From the NCBI RefSeq assembly GCF_002236115.1, contig NZ_NIWT01000004.1, positions 715,325 through 779,324 on the forward strand: a DNA stretch of 64,000 nucleotides. Reading direction: 5' to 3'. Source of the stretch: Pseudomonas jessenii. GTDB taxonomy: Bacteria > Pseudomonadota > Gammaproteobacteria > Pseudomonadales > Pseudomonadaceae. Made by a program: the position numbers and the translations under genes. Below the pieces are notes generated by a model. That model saw only the letters and a program-made list of their open reading frames with translations, was not told the origin of the DNA and searched no databases. Shown here one piece after another: positions 32,735 through 41,412 of this stretch (position 1 is its first letter; each line of letters opens with the position of its first letter).

Positions 32735-33523
32735 TCAAGCGGTTCGAAGTAAGCCCGCCAGTTGCATTGGCAGGGCGTCGACGGCGGCACGGCGGGTGCG
32801 ACGGTCGCTGTTCAAAGGGATGTCGTAGGTAATGCGTGCGCCATAGCGGCCGGGTGCATGCGGGTCGAGACGGACCTTGTCGAACACCAGCAGGCGTGTG
32901 CCCAGGCTGAAGCCTTCGGACAGGTCATGGGTGACCATGAACACCGTCAGTCGGGTCTCGCGCCACAGCTCCAGCAGCAGGGCGTGCATGTCTTTGCGGA
33001 TGCCCGGATCAAGGGCGCCGAACGGTTCGTCGAGCAGCAACACGCGCGGCTTCATGATCAGCGCCTGGGCAATGGCCAGCCGTTGTTGCATGCCGCCGGA
33101 GAGCTGCGCAGGGTACTTGTCCAGCGAGTGGCCCAGGCCGACTTTGTGCAGCAGCACCGAAGCCTGTTCACGGGCCTCTTTTTTCGCGCTGCCAAACAGG
33201 CGACCAAGCAACGGCGAGCGCGGCAGTTCGAGGCCGAGGGCGACGTTGTCCAGCACGGTCAAATGCGGGAACACCGAGTAGCGCTGGAACACCACGCCAC
33301 GGCTGGCATCCGGTTCGGCGGCCAGCGGTTGGCCGTCGAGCAGGATTTCGCCGCGACTGGCTCGCTCCTGACCGAGCAGCAAACGCAGGAAGGTCGATTT
33401 ACCGCACCCGGACGCACCCACCAGGGTGCAGAACTCACCCTCGTTGACGGTCAGGTTCAGGCCTTCGAGCACCACCTGATCGGCGTATTGCTGCCAGACG
33501 TTTTTCACCGTGATGAAGCTCAT
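32735..33523 (-). CDS. ABC transporter ATP-binding protein (guanidine/urea-type uptake)
   Basis: A 262-residue ATPase of the nitrate/sulfonate/taurine family. Walker A GASGCGKST, ABC signature LSGGMQQRLAIAQAL, Walker B VLLLDEPFGALD and H-loop VTHDLSEG are all intact. It energises the adjacent permease. It overlaps the permease gene by 4 bases. The riboswitch-controlled context suggests guanidine, or a derivative, as the cargo. Confidence 0.93.
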   Translation of the reverse strand: MSFITVKNVWQQYADQVVLEGLNLTVNEGEFCTLVGASGCGKSTFLRLLLGQERASRGEILLDGQPLAAEPDASRGVVFQRYSVFPHLTVLDNVALGLELPRSPLLGRLFGSAKKEAREQASVLLHKVGLGHSLDKYPAQLSGGMQQRLAIAQALIMKPRVLLLDEPFGALDPGIRKDMHALLLELWRETRLTVFMVTHDLSEGFSLGTRLLVFDKVRLDPHAPGRYGARITYDIPLNSDRRTRRAAVDALPMQLAGLLRTA

Positions 33524-34335
33524 TTGGCCGCTCCTTCATACCAAGGGAATGCGCGGCGGGTCAGCTGCTTGAGCCCCCAATCCATCAACCAGGCGAGCAG
33601 GGTGATCCACACCACGTACGGCAAAATCACGTCCATCGCCAGGTAACGGCGCACCAGGAAAATCCGGTAACCGAGGCCGTCGGTGGAGGCGATGGCTTCG
33701 GCGGCAATCAGGAACAGCCACGCCGAGCCGAGCATCAGTCGCAGCGAGATCAACAGGCGTGGCAGCAGTTGCGGCAACACCACCCGCAGCATCAGGGTCC
33801 AGGTAGACGCGCCGAGGGTCTGGGCCTTGATCAGCAACTCCGGTGGAATTTCCCGGGCGCGCTGTTCCAGGTCACGGGCCAGTGCCGGAGTAATGCCGAT
33901 CACGATCAGCATCACTTTCGACAACTCACCCAAGCCGAAGACGATGAACAGGATCGGCAGGATCGCCAGCGGTGGCACCATCGACAGCACGGTCAGCAAG
34001 GGTGACAACGGCGCACCGAACAGCGGCAGGGTACCGGCGGCGATGCCCAGGCACAGCCCGGCCAGGGCGCTGATGCCCAGGCCAATGGCCAGACGCTGCA
34101 GGCTGGACGCCGTGTCCTGCCAGAGCAGGTATTCGCCGGTGCGACTGTCGGCCACGAAGGCCAGGCGTTTCACCGCATCGGTCATCTGCACGGCGCTGGG
34201 CAGCAGCTTGTCGTTGGGGTTTTCCGCCAGTCGCTCGGCCGAGCCCATGAAGTAGGCGAACAGCACCAGGGCGAACGGCAGGATCACCAGCAACAGGCGA
34301 CTCGGGCGGTCCGGGTGACGGTTGATCAGGCGCAT
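33520..34335 (-). CDS. ABC transporter permease (guanidine/urea-type uptake)
   Basis: A 271-residue inner-membrane permease with about six TM helices. The EAA-type loop is around EQRAREIPPELLIKAQTLGA followed by SPWTL-like STWTLMLRVVLPQLLP. It belongs to the BPD_transp_1, SsuC/TauC-like group. It is encoded 15 bases after the binding protein and overlaps the ATPase start. Confidence 0.92.
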   Translation of the reverse strand: MRLINRHPDRPSRLLLVILPFALVLFAYFMGSAERLAENPNDKLLPSAVQMTDAVKRLAFVADSRTGEYLLWQDTASSLQRLAIGLGISALAGLCLGIAAGTLPLFGAPLSPLLTVLSMVPPLAILPILFIVFGLGELSKVMLIVIGITPALARDLEQRAREIPPELLIKAQTLGASTWTLMLRVVLPQLLPRLLISLRLMLGSAWLFLIAAEAIASTDGLGYRIFLVRRYLAMDVILPYVVWITLLAWLMDWGLKQLTRRAFPWYEGAAK

Positions 34336-34350
34336 GGCCAGTTCTCCTGA

Positions 34351-35418
34351 TTACAGCTTGGCGTCGGCGGCCATCTGCACGTAACTCGGGTCGAAGCGCA
34401 GCTTGAGGTTGCCCTTGTCGCCGCTGGTCACGCCGTTGGCGAAGGCCATGCCGACCGCGCTGGTGTCCTTGGCGCCTTCACCCAGCAAGCCGTGCAGGAA
34501 GGAGAACTCGGCGACCTTGCGCATGGTTTCCGGCAGTTGCTTGCTGGTACTGAACGCCAGGGCTTCTTTCGGGGTGGCGAACAATTTGGTGGTGTCCAGT
34601 TGCGCCTGGAAACCCGCCAGGTCAGTGCCAGAGGCCTTGGCCATGTGCTCAAGGGCGGCTTTGCTGGCGGCGTTTTTCGCGTTCATCAACTCGACCACTT
34701 CGAACCAGGCGCCGGTCAGTGCCTTGCCGAGGGCCGGGTTGTCTTTGAGGGTCTTGGAGTTGACCACCATCATGTCCATGATTTCGCCGGGGATCTGGCT
34801 GGAGTTGAACACCTCGGTCACCGCAGGCTTGGCCTTGATGTCCGAGAGCATCGGGTTCCAGGTGGTGACGGCGTTGACTTGATCGGTGTTGAAGGCGGCC
34901 GAGATATCGGCGTCGGAGGTGTTGACCACTTTCAGGTCTTTTTCGGTGAGGTCCACCGAATCCAGCGCCCGGGCCAGCAGGTAGTGGGAGACAGAGAGCT
35001 CCACCAGATTGACGTCCATGCCCTTGAGGTCGGCGACTTTCTTGCCTTCGCCCTTGAGTACGATGCCGTCGTTGCCGTTGGAGAAATCGCTGACGATCAG
35101 CGCGGTGCTGTCGACGCCGCCAGCGGCCGGAATCGTCAGCGCGTCCATGTTGGTCATGGTGCAACCGTCGAACTGGCCGGCGGTGTACTGGTTGATGGAT
35201 TCGACGTAGTCATTGAGCTGCACCACGTCGATCTTGATGCCGTACTTCTTCGCCCATTTGTCGACGATGCCCTGGCTGCCGGCGTATTCCCAGGGCATCC
35301 AGCCGGCGTAGATCGTCCAGCACACGCTGAAGTGGTCTTTCTGTGCAGCCTGGGACGAGAAGCTCACGAGGGCGGCGAACGCAGCGGCGAGCAGGGCGGG
35401 TAAACGAAGCTGGGACAT
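34351..35418 (-). CDS. Periplasmic substrate-binding protein of ABC transporter
   Basis: A 355-residue exported binding protein. The signal peptide (LPALLAAAFAALVSFSSQA, cleavage before AQKDHF) is followed by an NMT1/OpuAC-like domain. It matches the family labelled putative urea ABC transporter substrate-binding protein. As first gene behind the guanidine-I riboswitch it probably binds guanidine or a close analogue. The start at 35418 has CTGGAGAACCACC upstream. Confidence 0.92.
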   Translation of the reverse strand: MSQLRLPALLAAAFAALVSFSSQAAQKDHFSVCWTIYAGWMPWEYAGSQGIVDKWAKKYGIKIDVVQLNDYVESINQYTAGQFDGCTMTNMDALTIPAAGGVDSTALIVSDFSNGNDGIVLKGEGKKVADLKGMDVNLVELSVSHYLLARALDSVDLTEKDLKVVNTSDADISAAFNTDQVNAVTTWNPMLSDIKAKPAVTEVFNSSQIPGEIMDMMVVNSKTLKDNPALGKALTGAWFEVVELMNAKNAASKAALEHMAKASGTDLAGFQAQLDTTKLFATPKEALAFSTSKQLPETMRKVAEFSFLHGLLGEGAKDTSAVGMAFANGVTSGDKGNLKLRFDPSYVQMAADAKL

Positions 35419-35460
35419 GGTGGTTCTCCAGTTGATCAAGGACGGACAGGACGGCAGCGG

Positions 35461-35474
35461 CACCGCTAACGGTG
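35461..35474 (-). other. Hairpin between riboswitch and first gene
   Basis: CACCG-ttag-CGGTG on the minus strand, just downstream of the aptamer. It lacks a T run, so if it is the expression platform it would act other than by simple intrinsic termination. Confidence 0.4.
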
Positions 35475-35479
35475 GCTTG

Positions 35480-35568
35480 TCTCCCGGGCTTTTGTCCCGC
35501 CGTGTAACCTCAACTGGAGGTCGCCAACTCTCGGACCAGTCACTCGCGATTGCGAGCCGGAACCCTAG
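35480..35568 (-). promoter_or_regulatory. Guanidine-I (ykkC) riboswitch
   Basis: Read on the minus strand, the conserved blocks occur in order: CTAGGGTTCCG, then a variable hairpin (CTCGCAATCGCGAG), ACTGGTCCGAGAG, a variable arm, ACACGGCGGGAC and AAAAGCCCGGGAGA. This is the ykkC/guanidine-I consensus. It ends 61 bases before the start of the ABC binding-protein gene. Guanidine binding should turn the operon on. Confidence 0.95.
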
Positions 35569-35861
35569 TCAGCCATTGCAAATTGTGGTGCCGCGAACCT
35601 GTAGTGACTCCTGCACGGTTTTAGTAAAGCGAGAGACGTGCCAACTTGGCCCGAGCGCTCTAGCGTGGGGGACAGGGAGGTCGACGGTGTTCGTTGGAAA
35701 GGCGCACTGCCTTGTGATGGTGCGCTGGTGCACCGCATTGGAACCTGTCCGCCGCTGATCAGACGGTGGGAGCAAAGTCGCACTTGGCAGGGGAATGCCA
35801 GTCAAAACAGGTGTAAGTCGGAGCGTGCCGACTGCTGTTACAGGTCTTTACGGAGGCCACC
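35569..35861. other. Intergenic region between guanidine operon and lipoprotein gene
   Basis: No convincing gene. It must hold the divergent promoters of the guanidine operon and of the Tyr-rich lipoprotein gene. Confidence 0.4.
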
Positions 35862-36116
35862 ATGTTGCGTCGATTATTGTTAGGTGCAGTACTGGGTCTT
35901 GGATTGTCTGGCTGCTACTACTACGCCGGTCCTGCCGACGTCTACGGGGGACCTTATTACTACCCCGGCTACTACTCGCCCTATTACTACGGTTACTACG
36001 GTCCGCGTTATTACGGTGGTTATCGCGCCTATTACTACGGTGGGCATGGTTACTACCGTGGCCACGGCGGCGGACATGGACATCATGGCGGTGGACATCG
36101 AGGTGGCCACCGTTAA
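35862..36116 (+). CDS. Tyr/Gly/His-rich small lipoprotein
   Basis: An 84-residue predicted lipoprotein. MLRRLLLGAVLGLGLSGC is a type II signal peptide with lipobox LSGC. The mature part is almost entirely Tyr-Tyr/Gly-Gly clusters (YYYPGYYSPYYYGYYG) and ends in a His/Gly-rich tail (GHGGGHGHHGGGHRGGH) that could bind metal. GGAGGCCACC precedes the ATG. No function is known. A longer Tyr-rich lipoprotein follows on the same strand. Confidence 0.8.
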   Translation: MLRRLLLGAVLGLGLSGCYYYAGPADVYGGPYYYPGYYSPYYYGYYGPRYYGGYRAYYYGGHGYYRGHGGGHGHHGGGHRGGHR

Positions 36117-36283
36117 TCAGGGCGCGAATGGATGAAAAACCTTTCATCGGCCAGATGTTTCCACTTGTTTCAAGGGCGCACCAGATTCCGAATTCGGTGT
36201 CTGATCTTTCGACAGTCACCGAACATTTGTCTGTCGCCTGCCAGCGTCGCTGGTGTGGCTTACCCGCGGTCCAGGAGGCCGCC

Positions 36284-36757
36284 ATGCTCTGTCGAATTCT
36301 TCTGCTAGCTGTGTTGGGATTATCCCTTGGTGGGTGCGTGCCTTATTACGATGAAGGAGGCAGTTACTACAGTTCCGAGGTCTATACCTCGCCATCGCCA
36401 ACCTATTACGCCGGGGGGAGTTCCTACTACTCCAATGGTGGCGGTTACTACACACCGCCGCCCCGGTACTACGTGCCGCCAGCGCGGTATTACCAGCCGA
36501 CACCGCGCTATTACTCACAGCCACGGATCTATCAACCGTCGCGCTATTACTCGCAGCCGCGGATGTATCAACCATCGCGCCATTACCAGTCGGCCCCTCG
36601 TTACTATCAGCCGTCGCGTGGCGACTACCGCACGCATCAGAACCATGGCTGGGACGGCCGTAACCGCGGGAACTGGAACAAAGACTATCGAGGCCGCGAC
36701 GGGCGCGACCATCATAGCGGGCGTGGCGATCACAACCGCCGGGGTAATCACCGCTAA
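36284..36757 (+). CDS. Tyr-rich lipoprotein with RYYxP-type repeats
   Basis: A 157-residue predicted lipoprotein: signal MLCRILLLAVLGLSLGGC with lipobox LGGC, then repeated units of the type PxRYYxQP / PSRYYSQP between about residues 60 and 110, and a basic Asn/Gly/Arg/His-rich tail. The repeats suggest a surface or periplasmic low-complexity polymer-like region. The ATG at 36284 has AGGAGGCCGCC upstream; the longer frame from 35795 crosses the first lipoprotein gene and is rejected. Confidence 0.8.
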   Translation: MLCRILLLAVLGLSLGGCVPYYDEGGSYYSSEVYTSPSPTYYAGGSSYYSNGGGYYTPPPRYYVPPARYYQPTPRYYSQPRIYQPSRYYSQPRMYQPSRHYQSAPRYYQPSRGDYRTHQNHGWDGRNRGNWNKDYRGRDGRDHHSGRGDHNRRGNHR

Positions 36758-36779
36758 TCATTCAACTCAATACAAAACC

Positions 36780-36814
36780 TGTGGGAGCGAGCAGGCTCGC
36801 TCCCACATTTTTTT
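36780..36814. terminator. REP-derived terminator
   Basis: TGTGGGAGCGAGC and GCTCGCTCCCACA arms, then TTTTTTT. A single REP unit with a closed loop works as a terminator between the convergent lipoprotein and hydratase-family genes. Confidence 0.9.
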
Positions 36815-36823
36815 GCCCTGACT

Positions 36824-37936
36824 TCAGTATTCGGACAAATCCGCCAGCGGATGCCGACCTTCCCAAGCCTTGTGAAAATGCGCCTCTACCACCGCATCCG
36901 GCACGTTGTTGATGTCCGGCCAGTGCCAGTGCGGCTTCTGGTCCTTGTCGATCAGCCGGGCACGTACGCCTTCGCTGAATTCCGGATGCCGACAGCAGTT
37001 GAGGCTCAGGGTGTATTCCATCTGGAAGACTTCGGCCAATGACAGGTGTCGGGCTCGAATGATCTGCTCCCACACCAGACGAGCGGTCAGCGGAGCGCCT
37101 TCGCTCAGGGTCCTGGCTGCGCGGCTCAGCAACAGGTCGGTGTGATCGCGCAAGGCGCTGATGGCCTTCCAGGCGCAACGTACGTCGCTGACATCCAGCA
37201 GTTCGTCGATCTGCTGGCGGCGCGGCAGCCACTGGGCTTCGGGCATCTGCGCCACGGCTTCCTGCTGCAAGGCCTTGAGCAGGCTGTTGAGCTGCATGGG
37301 TGTCTGTTCCTGCCAGTTCAATTGCAACAGGCCTTCGATCAATTCCGGCTGCTGCTCATCGAGCAGGAAACGATCGGCCAGGTCCAGGTCGATGGCATCG
37401 CGGCCGTTCATGTGCGCACCGGTCAGGCCCAGGAACAACCCGAGCTTGCCGGGCAGGCGCGACAGAAACCAACTGGCGCCAACGTCCGGGTACAGGCCGA
37501 TGCTGATCTCCGGCATGGCCAAGCGGCTGCTCGGCGTGACGATGCGAATGCCTGCCCCTTGCAACAGTCCCATGCCACCGCCGAGCACATAGCCGTGGCC
37601 CCAGCAGATCAGGGGTTTCGGGTAGGTATGAAGTTTGAAGTCCAGGCGATATTCCGCCGCAAAGAACTGCGCGGCCAGTGGCGGTACTTCGCCCGGATGG
37701 ACGCGACAGGCCTCCACCAGACTGCGCACTTCGCCGCCGGCGCAAAAGGCCTTGGCACCATTGCCGCGCAATAGAACGCAGACGATCTGCGGGTCCTTGG
37801 CCCAAGCCCCCATTCGGTCGCGCAGGGCGTTTATCATCGGCAGGGACAGGGCGTTCAGGGACTTTTCGGCATCCAGGCTGGCGATGCCGATGCGCGCGCC
37901 GTCGGTGCCGGTGAGTTCTTCGAAGTGCAGATTCAT
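36824..37936 (-). CDS. Enoyl-CoA hydratase/isomerase family, 3-hydroxyisobutyryl-CoA hydrolase-like
   Basis: A 370-residue crotonase-fold protein with SLDAEKSLNALSLPMINAL, GNGAKAFCAGGEVRSLVE (oxyanion hole) and ISIGLYPDVGASWFLSRLPG, which is characteristic of HIBYL-CoA hydrolases. The C-terminal extension containing DKDQKPHWHWPD is also typical. It would release 3-hydroxyisobutyrate in valine breakdown, though the Pseudomonas enzymes may have other acyl-CoA substrates. Start 37936 is chosen by family N-terminus over 38017. It is divergent from ung. Confidence 0.88.
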   Translation of the reverse strand: MNLHFEELTGTDGARIGIASLDAEKSLNALSLPMINALRDRMGAWAKDPQIVCVLLRGNGAKAFCAGGEVRSLVEACRVHPGEVPPLAAQFFAAEYRLDFKLHTYPKPLICWGHGYVLGGGMGLLQGAGIRIVTPSSRLAMPEISIGLYPDVGASWFLSRLPGKLGLFLGLTGAHMNGRDAIDLDLADRFLLDEQQPELIEGLLQLNWQEQTPMQLNSLLKALQQEAVAQMPEAQWLPRRQQIDELLDVSDVRCAWKAISALRDHTDLLLSRAARTLSEGAPLTARLVWEQIIRARHLSLAEVFQMEYTLSLNCCRHPEFSEGVRARLIDKDQKPHWHWPDINNVPDAVVEAHFHKAWEGRHPLADLSEY

Positions 37937-38068
37937 CGTGACCTCGATCGGGAATTTGAGGGTTAAGTATGATCGCTGTGTGGGAAAGTGCCGGATCTGC
38001 GTCAGATCAATTGACAAGCGTGATGCGCTTTCCTAGGGTTCGCCCCATTGTTTTTGCCGGATGTAACC

Positions 38069-38761
38069 ATGACTGCTGACGACCGTATCAAACTCGAACC
38101 GGGCTGGAAGGAGGCACTGCGTGCCGAATTCGACCAGCCCTACATGGCAGAGTTGCGAAACTTCCTGCAACAGGAGCGGGCGGCCGGTAAGGAGATCTAT
38201 CCGCCGGGGCCGATGATTTTCAACGCGCTCAATTCCACGCCGCTGGACAAGGTCAAGGTAGTGATCCTCGGGCAGGACCCTTATCACGGCCCGGGCCAGG
38301 CCCATGGCCTGTGCTTCTCGGTGCAACCGGGCGTGCCGGCGCCGCCGTCGCTGGTGAACATTTACAAAGAACTCAAACGCGACCTGAACATCGACATTCC
38401 CAACCATGGCTACTTGCAAAGCTGGGCCGAGCAGGGCGTGTTGATGCTCAATACCACCATGACCGTGGAGCGTGCCAACGCCAATGCGCACAAGGACAAG
38501 GGCTGGCAGTTTTTCACGGATCGAATCATTGAAGTGGTCAGCCAACAGCAACCGCACCTGGTCTTCATGCTGTGGGGCGCCCATGCCCAGAGCAAGCAGA
38601 AGCTGATCGATGCGACCAAGCATCTGGTGTTGACCTCGGTGCATCCGTCACCGCTGTCGGCCTATCGCGGCTTTCTCGGTTGCGGGCACTTCAGCCGGAC
38701 CAACAAGTTTCTGGAGCAGAATGGCGAGACGCCGATCGAGTGGCGGTTGCCGCCGGTTTGA
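38069..38761 (+). CDS. ung: Uracil-DNA glycosylase
   Basis: A 230-residue family 1 UDG. The water-activating motif GQDPYHG (68-74, catalytic Asp70) and the leucine-loop motif HPSPLSAYRGF (from His192) are intact. It removes uracil from DNA to start base-excision repair. It starts at ATG 38069, consistent with family length. It ends at a REP doublet. Confidence 0.97.
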   Translation: MTADDRIKLEPGWKEALRAEFDQPYMAELRNFLQQERAAGKEIYPPGPMIFNALNSTPLDKVKVVILGQDPYHGPGQAHGLCFSVQPGVPAPPSLVNIYKELKRDLNIDIPNHGYLQSWAEQGVLMLNTTMTVERANANAHKDKGWQFFTDRIIEVVSQQQPHLVFMLWGAHAQSKQKLIDATKHLVLTSVHPSPLSAYRGFLGCGHFSRTNKFLEQNGETPIEWRLPPV

Positions 38762-38781
38762 TGGGCTGAGCAAGAGGGCCC

Positions 38782-38847
38782 CATCGCGAGCAAGCTCGCT
38801 CCCACAAGGATCACGCGAACCCTGTGGGAGCGAGCTTGCTCGCGATG
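38782..38847. repeat. REP doublet
   Basis: CATCGCGAGCAAGCTCGCTC and inverted GAGCGAGCTTGCTCGCGATG between the convergent ung and AbrB-like genes. Confidence 0.9.
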
Positions 38848-38863
38848 AAGGCAACTCGGTCTA

Positions 38864-39904
38864 TCAGACTGAATCCGGATCGCGGTTCCAGTACTTGAAC
38901 AACGGCTCCGCCAGAAACAACACAAACAACAGCCGCATCACCTGCATCGCCGTCACCAGCGGCACCGACAGTTGCAGGGTTTCCGCCGTCAGGCTCATCT
39001 CGGCAATCCCGCCGGGCATCATGCCCAAGGTCAGTGAACGCAGATCCAGATGGGTCAGCGCACTCAAACCCAATGCCGCCGCCGTGGCGATCAACATGGT
39101 CAGCACCGTGCCGATCAGGGTGCGCCCCATGAACGAGGGGGCACGCCGGAAAAACTGCCGGTTGAAGTGACAGCCCAGACCGCTGCCGATCAACCATTGG
39201 CCAATCTGGCTACCGCCGTTGGGCAAGCCGATGTGCAGGTCCCAGCCGATGCTGACGGCCGCACTGACCAGCAACGGCCCGAACAGCCAGGGGTTGGGTT
39301 GACGCAGGCGCTCCCAGATCCAGGCCGCCAACGCGCCAGCGGGAAACAACACCGCCAGCCAGCGCCAATCGATGCTGCCAGCGTGGGAAATCGGCGCACC
39401 GTCGCCCAACAAATACTTGAAGGCTGCCGGCACGCAGAGCACCACGACCAACACGCGCAAACTCTGCCCCGCCGCCACACGGCTGAGTACCGCACCATTG
39501 CGGGCGCCGAGGTTGACCATCTCCCCGGAACCGCCGGGCATGCTGGAAAAGAACGCCGTGGCGCGATCTTCTCCGGTACGGCGCATCAGCCACACGCCGA
39601 CCACGGCGGATAGGCTGGTGACCAACGCACCAAAGAAAATCAAACCAAAATGACTCAGCACCTGCTCCATCACCACCGGGGTGAAGTGCAGGCCAATGCC
39701 GATACCAACGATCCACTGGCCGCACTTGCGTCCGCCAGGGATTTCGGCCAATTGCCAGGGTGTCAGGCAGCGCACGAGGATGATCGCCAGCAACGAGCCG
39801 ACCATCCACGGCAAAGGCCAGCCGACCTGGCTGGCGAGATAACCGCCAAGCAGGCCGACCAGCGGGGTTCCCCACCAGAGTTTGAAGGGGGACCGATCAG
39901 ACAT
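38864..39904 (-). CDS. AbrB-type membrane protein (AbrB duplication family)
   Basis: A 346-residue polytopic membrane protein with two repeated halves, each with a glycine-rich MPGGxxEM motif (SSMPGGSGEMVNLG and GMMPGGIAEMSLTA). This is the AbrB/PF05145 family, sometimes mislabelled ammonia monooxygenase or transcriptional regulator. The function is unknown; it is probably a transporter. Its start overlaps the tctA stop by 8 bases, so it is translated as the last gene of the tct operon. Confidence 0.88.
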   Translation of the reverse strand: MSDRSPFKLWWGTPLVGLLGGYLASQVGWPLPWMVGSLLAIILVRCLTPWQLAEIPGGRKCGQWIVGIGIGLHFTPVVMEQVLSHFGLIFFGALVTSLSAVVGVWLMRRTGEDRATAFFSSMPGGSGEMVNLGARNGAVLSRVAAGQSLRVLVVVLCVPAAFKYLLGDGAPISHAGSIDWRWLAVLFPAGALAAWIWERLRQPNPWLFGPLLVSAAVSIGWDLHIGLPNGGSQIGQWLIGSGLGCHFNRQFFRRAPSFMGRTLIGTVLTMLIATAAALGLSALTHLDLRSLTLGMMPGGIAEMSLTAETLQLSVPLVTAMQVMRLLFVLFLAEPLFKYWNRDPDSV

Positions 39905-41411
39905 CGGCGACAACGCGTTGCGCCACTGAGCGTTTACGCCAGATGCGCACAATCGGCACCAGCAGCATGACCACGATCAACCCCCAGACACCGACGGTGA
40001 TGCCGCTCGACCAGAGGATGTCCAGCGAACCGTTGGAGATCGACAACGCCCGACGCAGGTTCTGCTCCATCAAGCCGCCAAGGATGAAACCCAGCAGCAC
40101 CGGCGACAGCGGGAAGTCGAGCTTGCGCAGGATGTAGCCGAAGATGCCGATACCGATCATCAGGAACAGGTCGAAGGTGGTGGCATGCACCGCGTACACG
40201 CCGATAGCGGTGATGATCGCAATCATCGGCACCAGCGCCCAGTTCGGCACGGCGAGGATTTTGGTGAAGATGCGGATCATCGGGATATTGAGGATCACCA
40301 GCATGATGTTGGCGATAAACAATGACGCAATCAGGCCCCAGACGATGTCCGGTTGCTGTTGGAACAGCAGGGGGCCGGGCGTGATGTTGTACAGCGACAG
40401 CGCACCGATCATCACCGCCGTGGTGCCCGAGCCGGGAACACCGAGGGTCAGCATCGGCACCAGTGCGCCGCAGGCTTCGGCACCGATGGCGGTTTCCGGG
40501 GCAGCGAGGCCGCGTTTGTCGCCTTGGCCGAATTTGCCGCTTGGGCCGGCAATGCGTTTCTCGGTCATGTAGGCCACGGCACTGGCCAGCGTTGCACCTG
40601 CGCCGGGCAGTACGCCCATGATGAAACCGAGTACGCCACAACGCATGTTCACCCAGAACACCGAAGCGGCTTCCTTGAAGTTGAACAACATGCGCCCGGT
40701 CGCCTGGAAGGCTTCCTGGCCACGGTGGGTTTTTTCCAGCAGCAACAGGATTTCGCTGATGGAGAACAGGCCCAGCACCAGCACTACGAATTGAATGCCG
40801 TCGGTGAGGTGGATGTTATCGCCGGTGAAGCGGTACACACCGCTGTTGGCATCAATGCCGACCGTCGACAGAAACAGCCCGATCAGCGCGGCGATGAAGG
40901 TCTTGAGCGGGCGGTCGCCGGCCATGCCGCCGAGACAGACAATCGCAAACACCATCAGCACGAAGTATTCCGCCGGGCCGAAGGCAATCGCCCATTTCGC
41001 CAGTATCGGCGCGAACACCACCATCCCGCAGGTGGCGATGAACGCGCCGATGAACGAACTCCAGGCCGACAGCGACAGGGCAACACCGGCCAGGCCTTGA
41101 CGGGCCATCGGGTAGCCGTCGAGGGTCGTCATCACGGTGGAGGCTTCGCCGGGAATGTTCAGCAGGATCGAACTGATCCGGCCGCCGTATTCGCAACCCA
41201 GATACACCGCCGCCAGCAGGATCAATGCCGACTCCGGCGGCAGGCCCAGTGCGAACGCAATCGGGATCAGCAATGCCACGCCGTTGATCGGCCCCAGCCC
41301 CGGCAGCAGGCCGACGACGGTGCCGATCAGCGTGCCGCTGAGGGCGGTCACCAGGTTGTAAGGGGTTAGTGCGACGCCGAAGCCGTGACTCAAATAACCA
41401 AGCGTATCCAT
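39897..41411 (-). CDS. tctA: Tripartite tricarboxylate transporter, large permease TctA
   Basis: A 504-residue protein with about 11-12 TM helices and TctA marks: GTVVGLLPGLGPINGVALLIP near the N-terminus and GVLPGAGATLASAVAYMTEK plus LGVPGSGTTAVMIGAL in the middle. It is the channel-forming subunit of a proton- or sodium-driven TTT system importing citrate-like tricarboxylates together with TctB and TctC. It lies 1 base from tctB. Confidence 0.95.
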   Translation of the reverse strand: MDTLGYLSHGFGVALTPYNLVTALSGTLIGTVVGLLPGLGPINGVALLIPIAFALGLPPESALILLAAVYLGCEYGGRISSILLNIPGEASTVMTTLDGYPMARQGLAGVALSLSAWSSFIGAFIATCGMVVFAPILAKWAIAFGPAEYFVLMVFAIVCLGGMAGDRPLKTFIAALIGLFLSTVGIDANSGVYRFTGDNIHLTDGIQFVVLVLGLFSISEILLLLEKTHRGQEAFQATGRMLFNFKEAASVFWVNMRCGVLGFIMGVLPGAGATLASAVAYMTEKRIAGPSGKFGQGDKRGLAAPETAIGAEACGALVPMLTLGVPGSGTTAVMIGALSLYNITPGPLLFQQQPDIVWGLIASLFIANIMLVILNIPMIRIFTKILAVPNWALVPMIAIITAIGVYAVHATTFDLFLMIGIGIFGYILRKLDFPLSPVLLGFILGGLMEQNLRRALSISNGSLDILWSSGITVGVWGLIVVMLLVPIVRIWRKRSVAQRVVADV

Positions 41412-41412
41412 A

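Noticed and set aside
35795..36283. N-terminal extension joining the second Tyr-rich lipoprotein frame to an earlier start
   Set aside because: It crosses the first lipoprotein gene in another frame; a good ribosome-binding site and lipoprotein signal exist at 36284.
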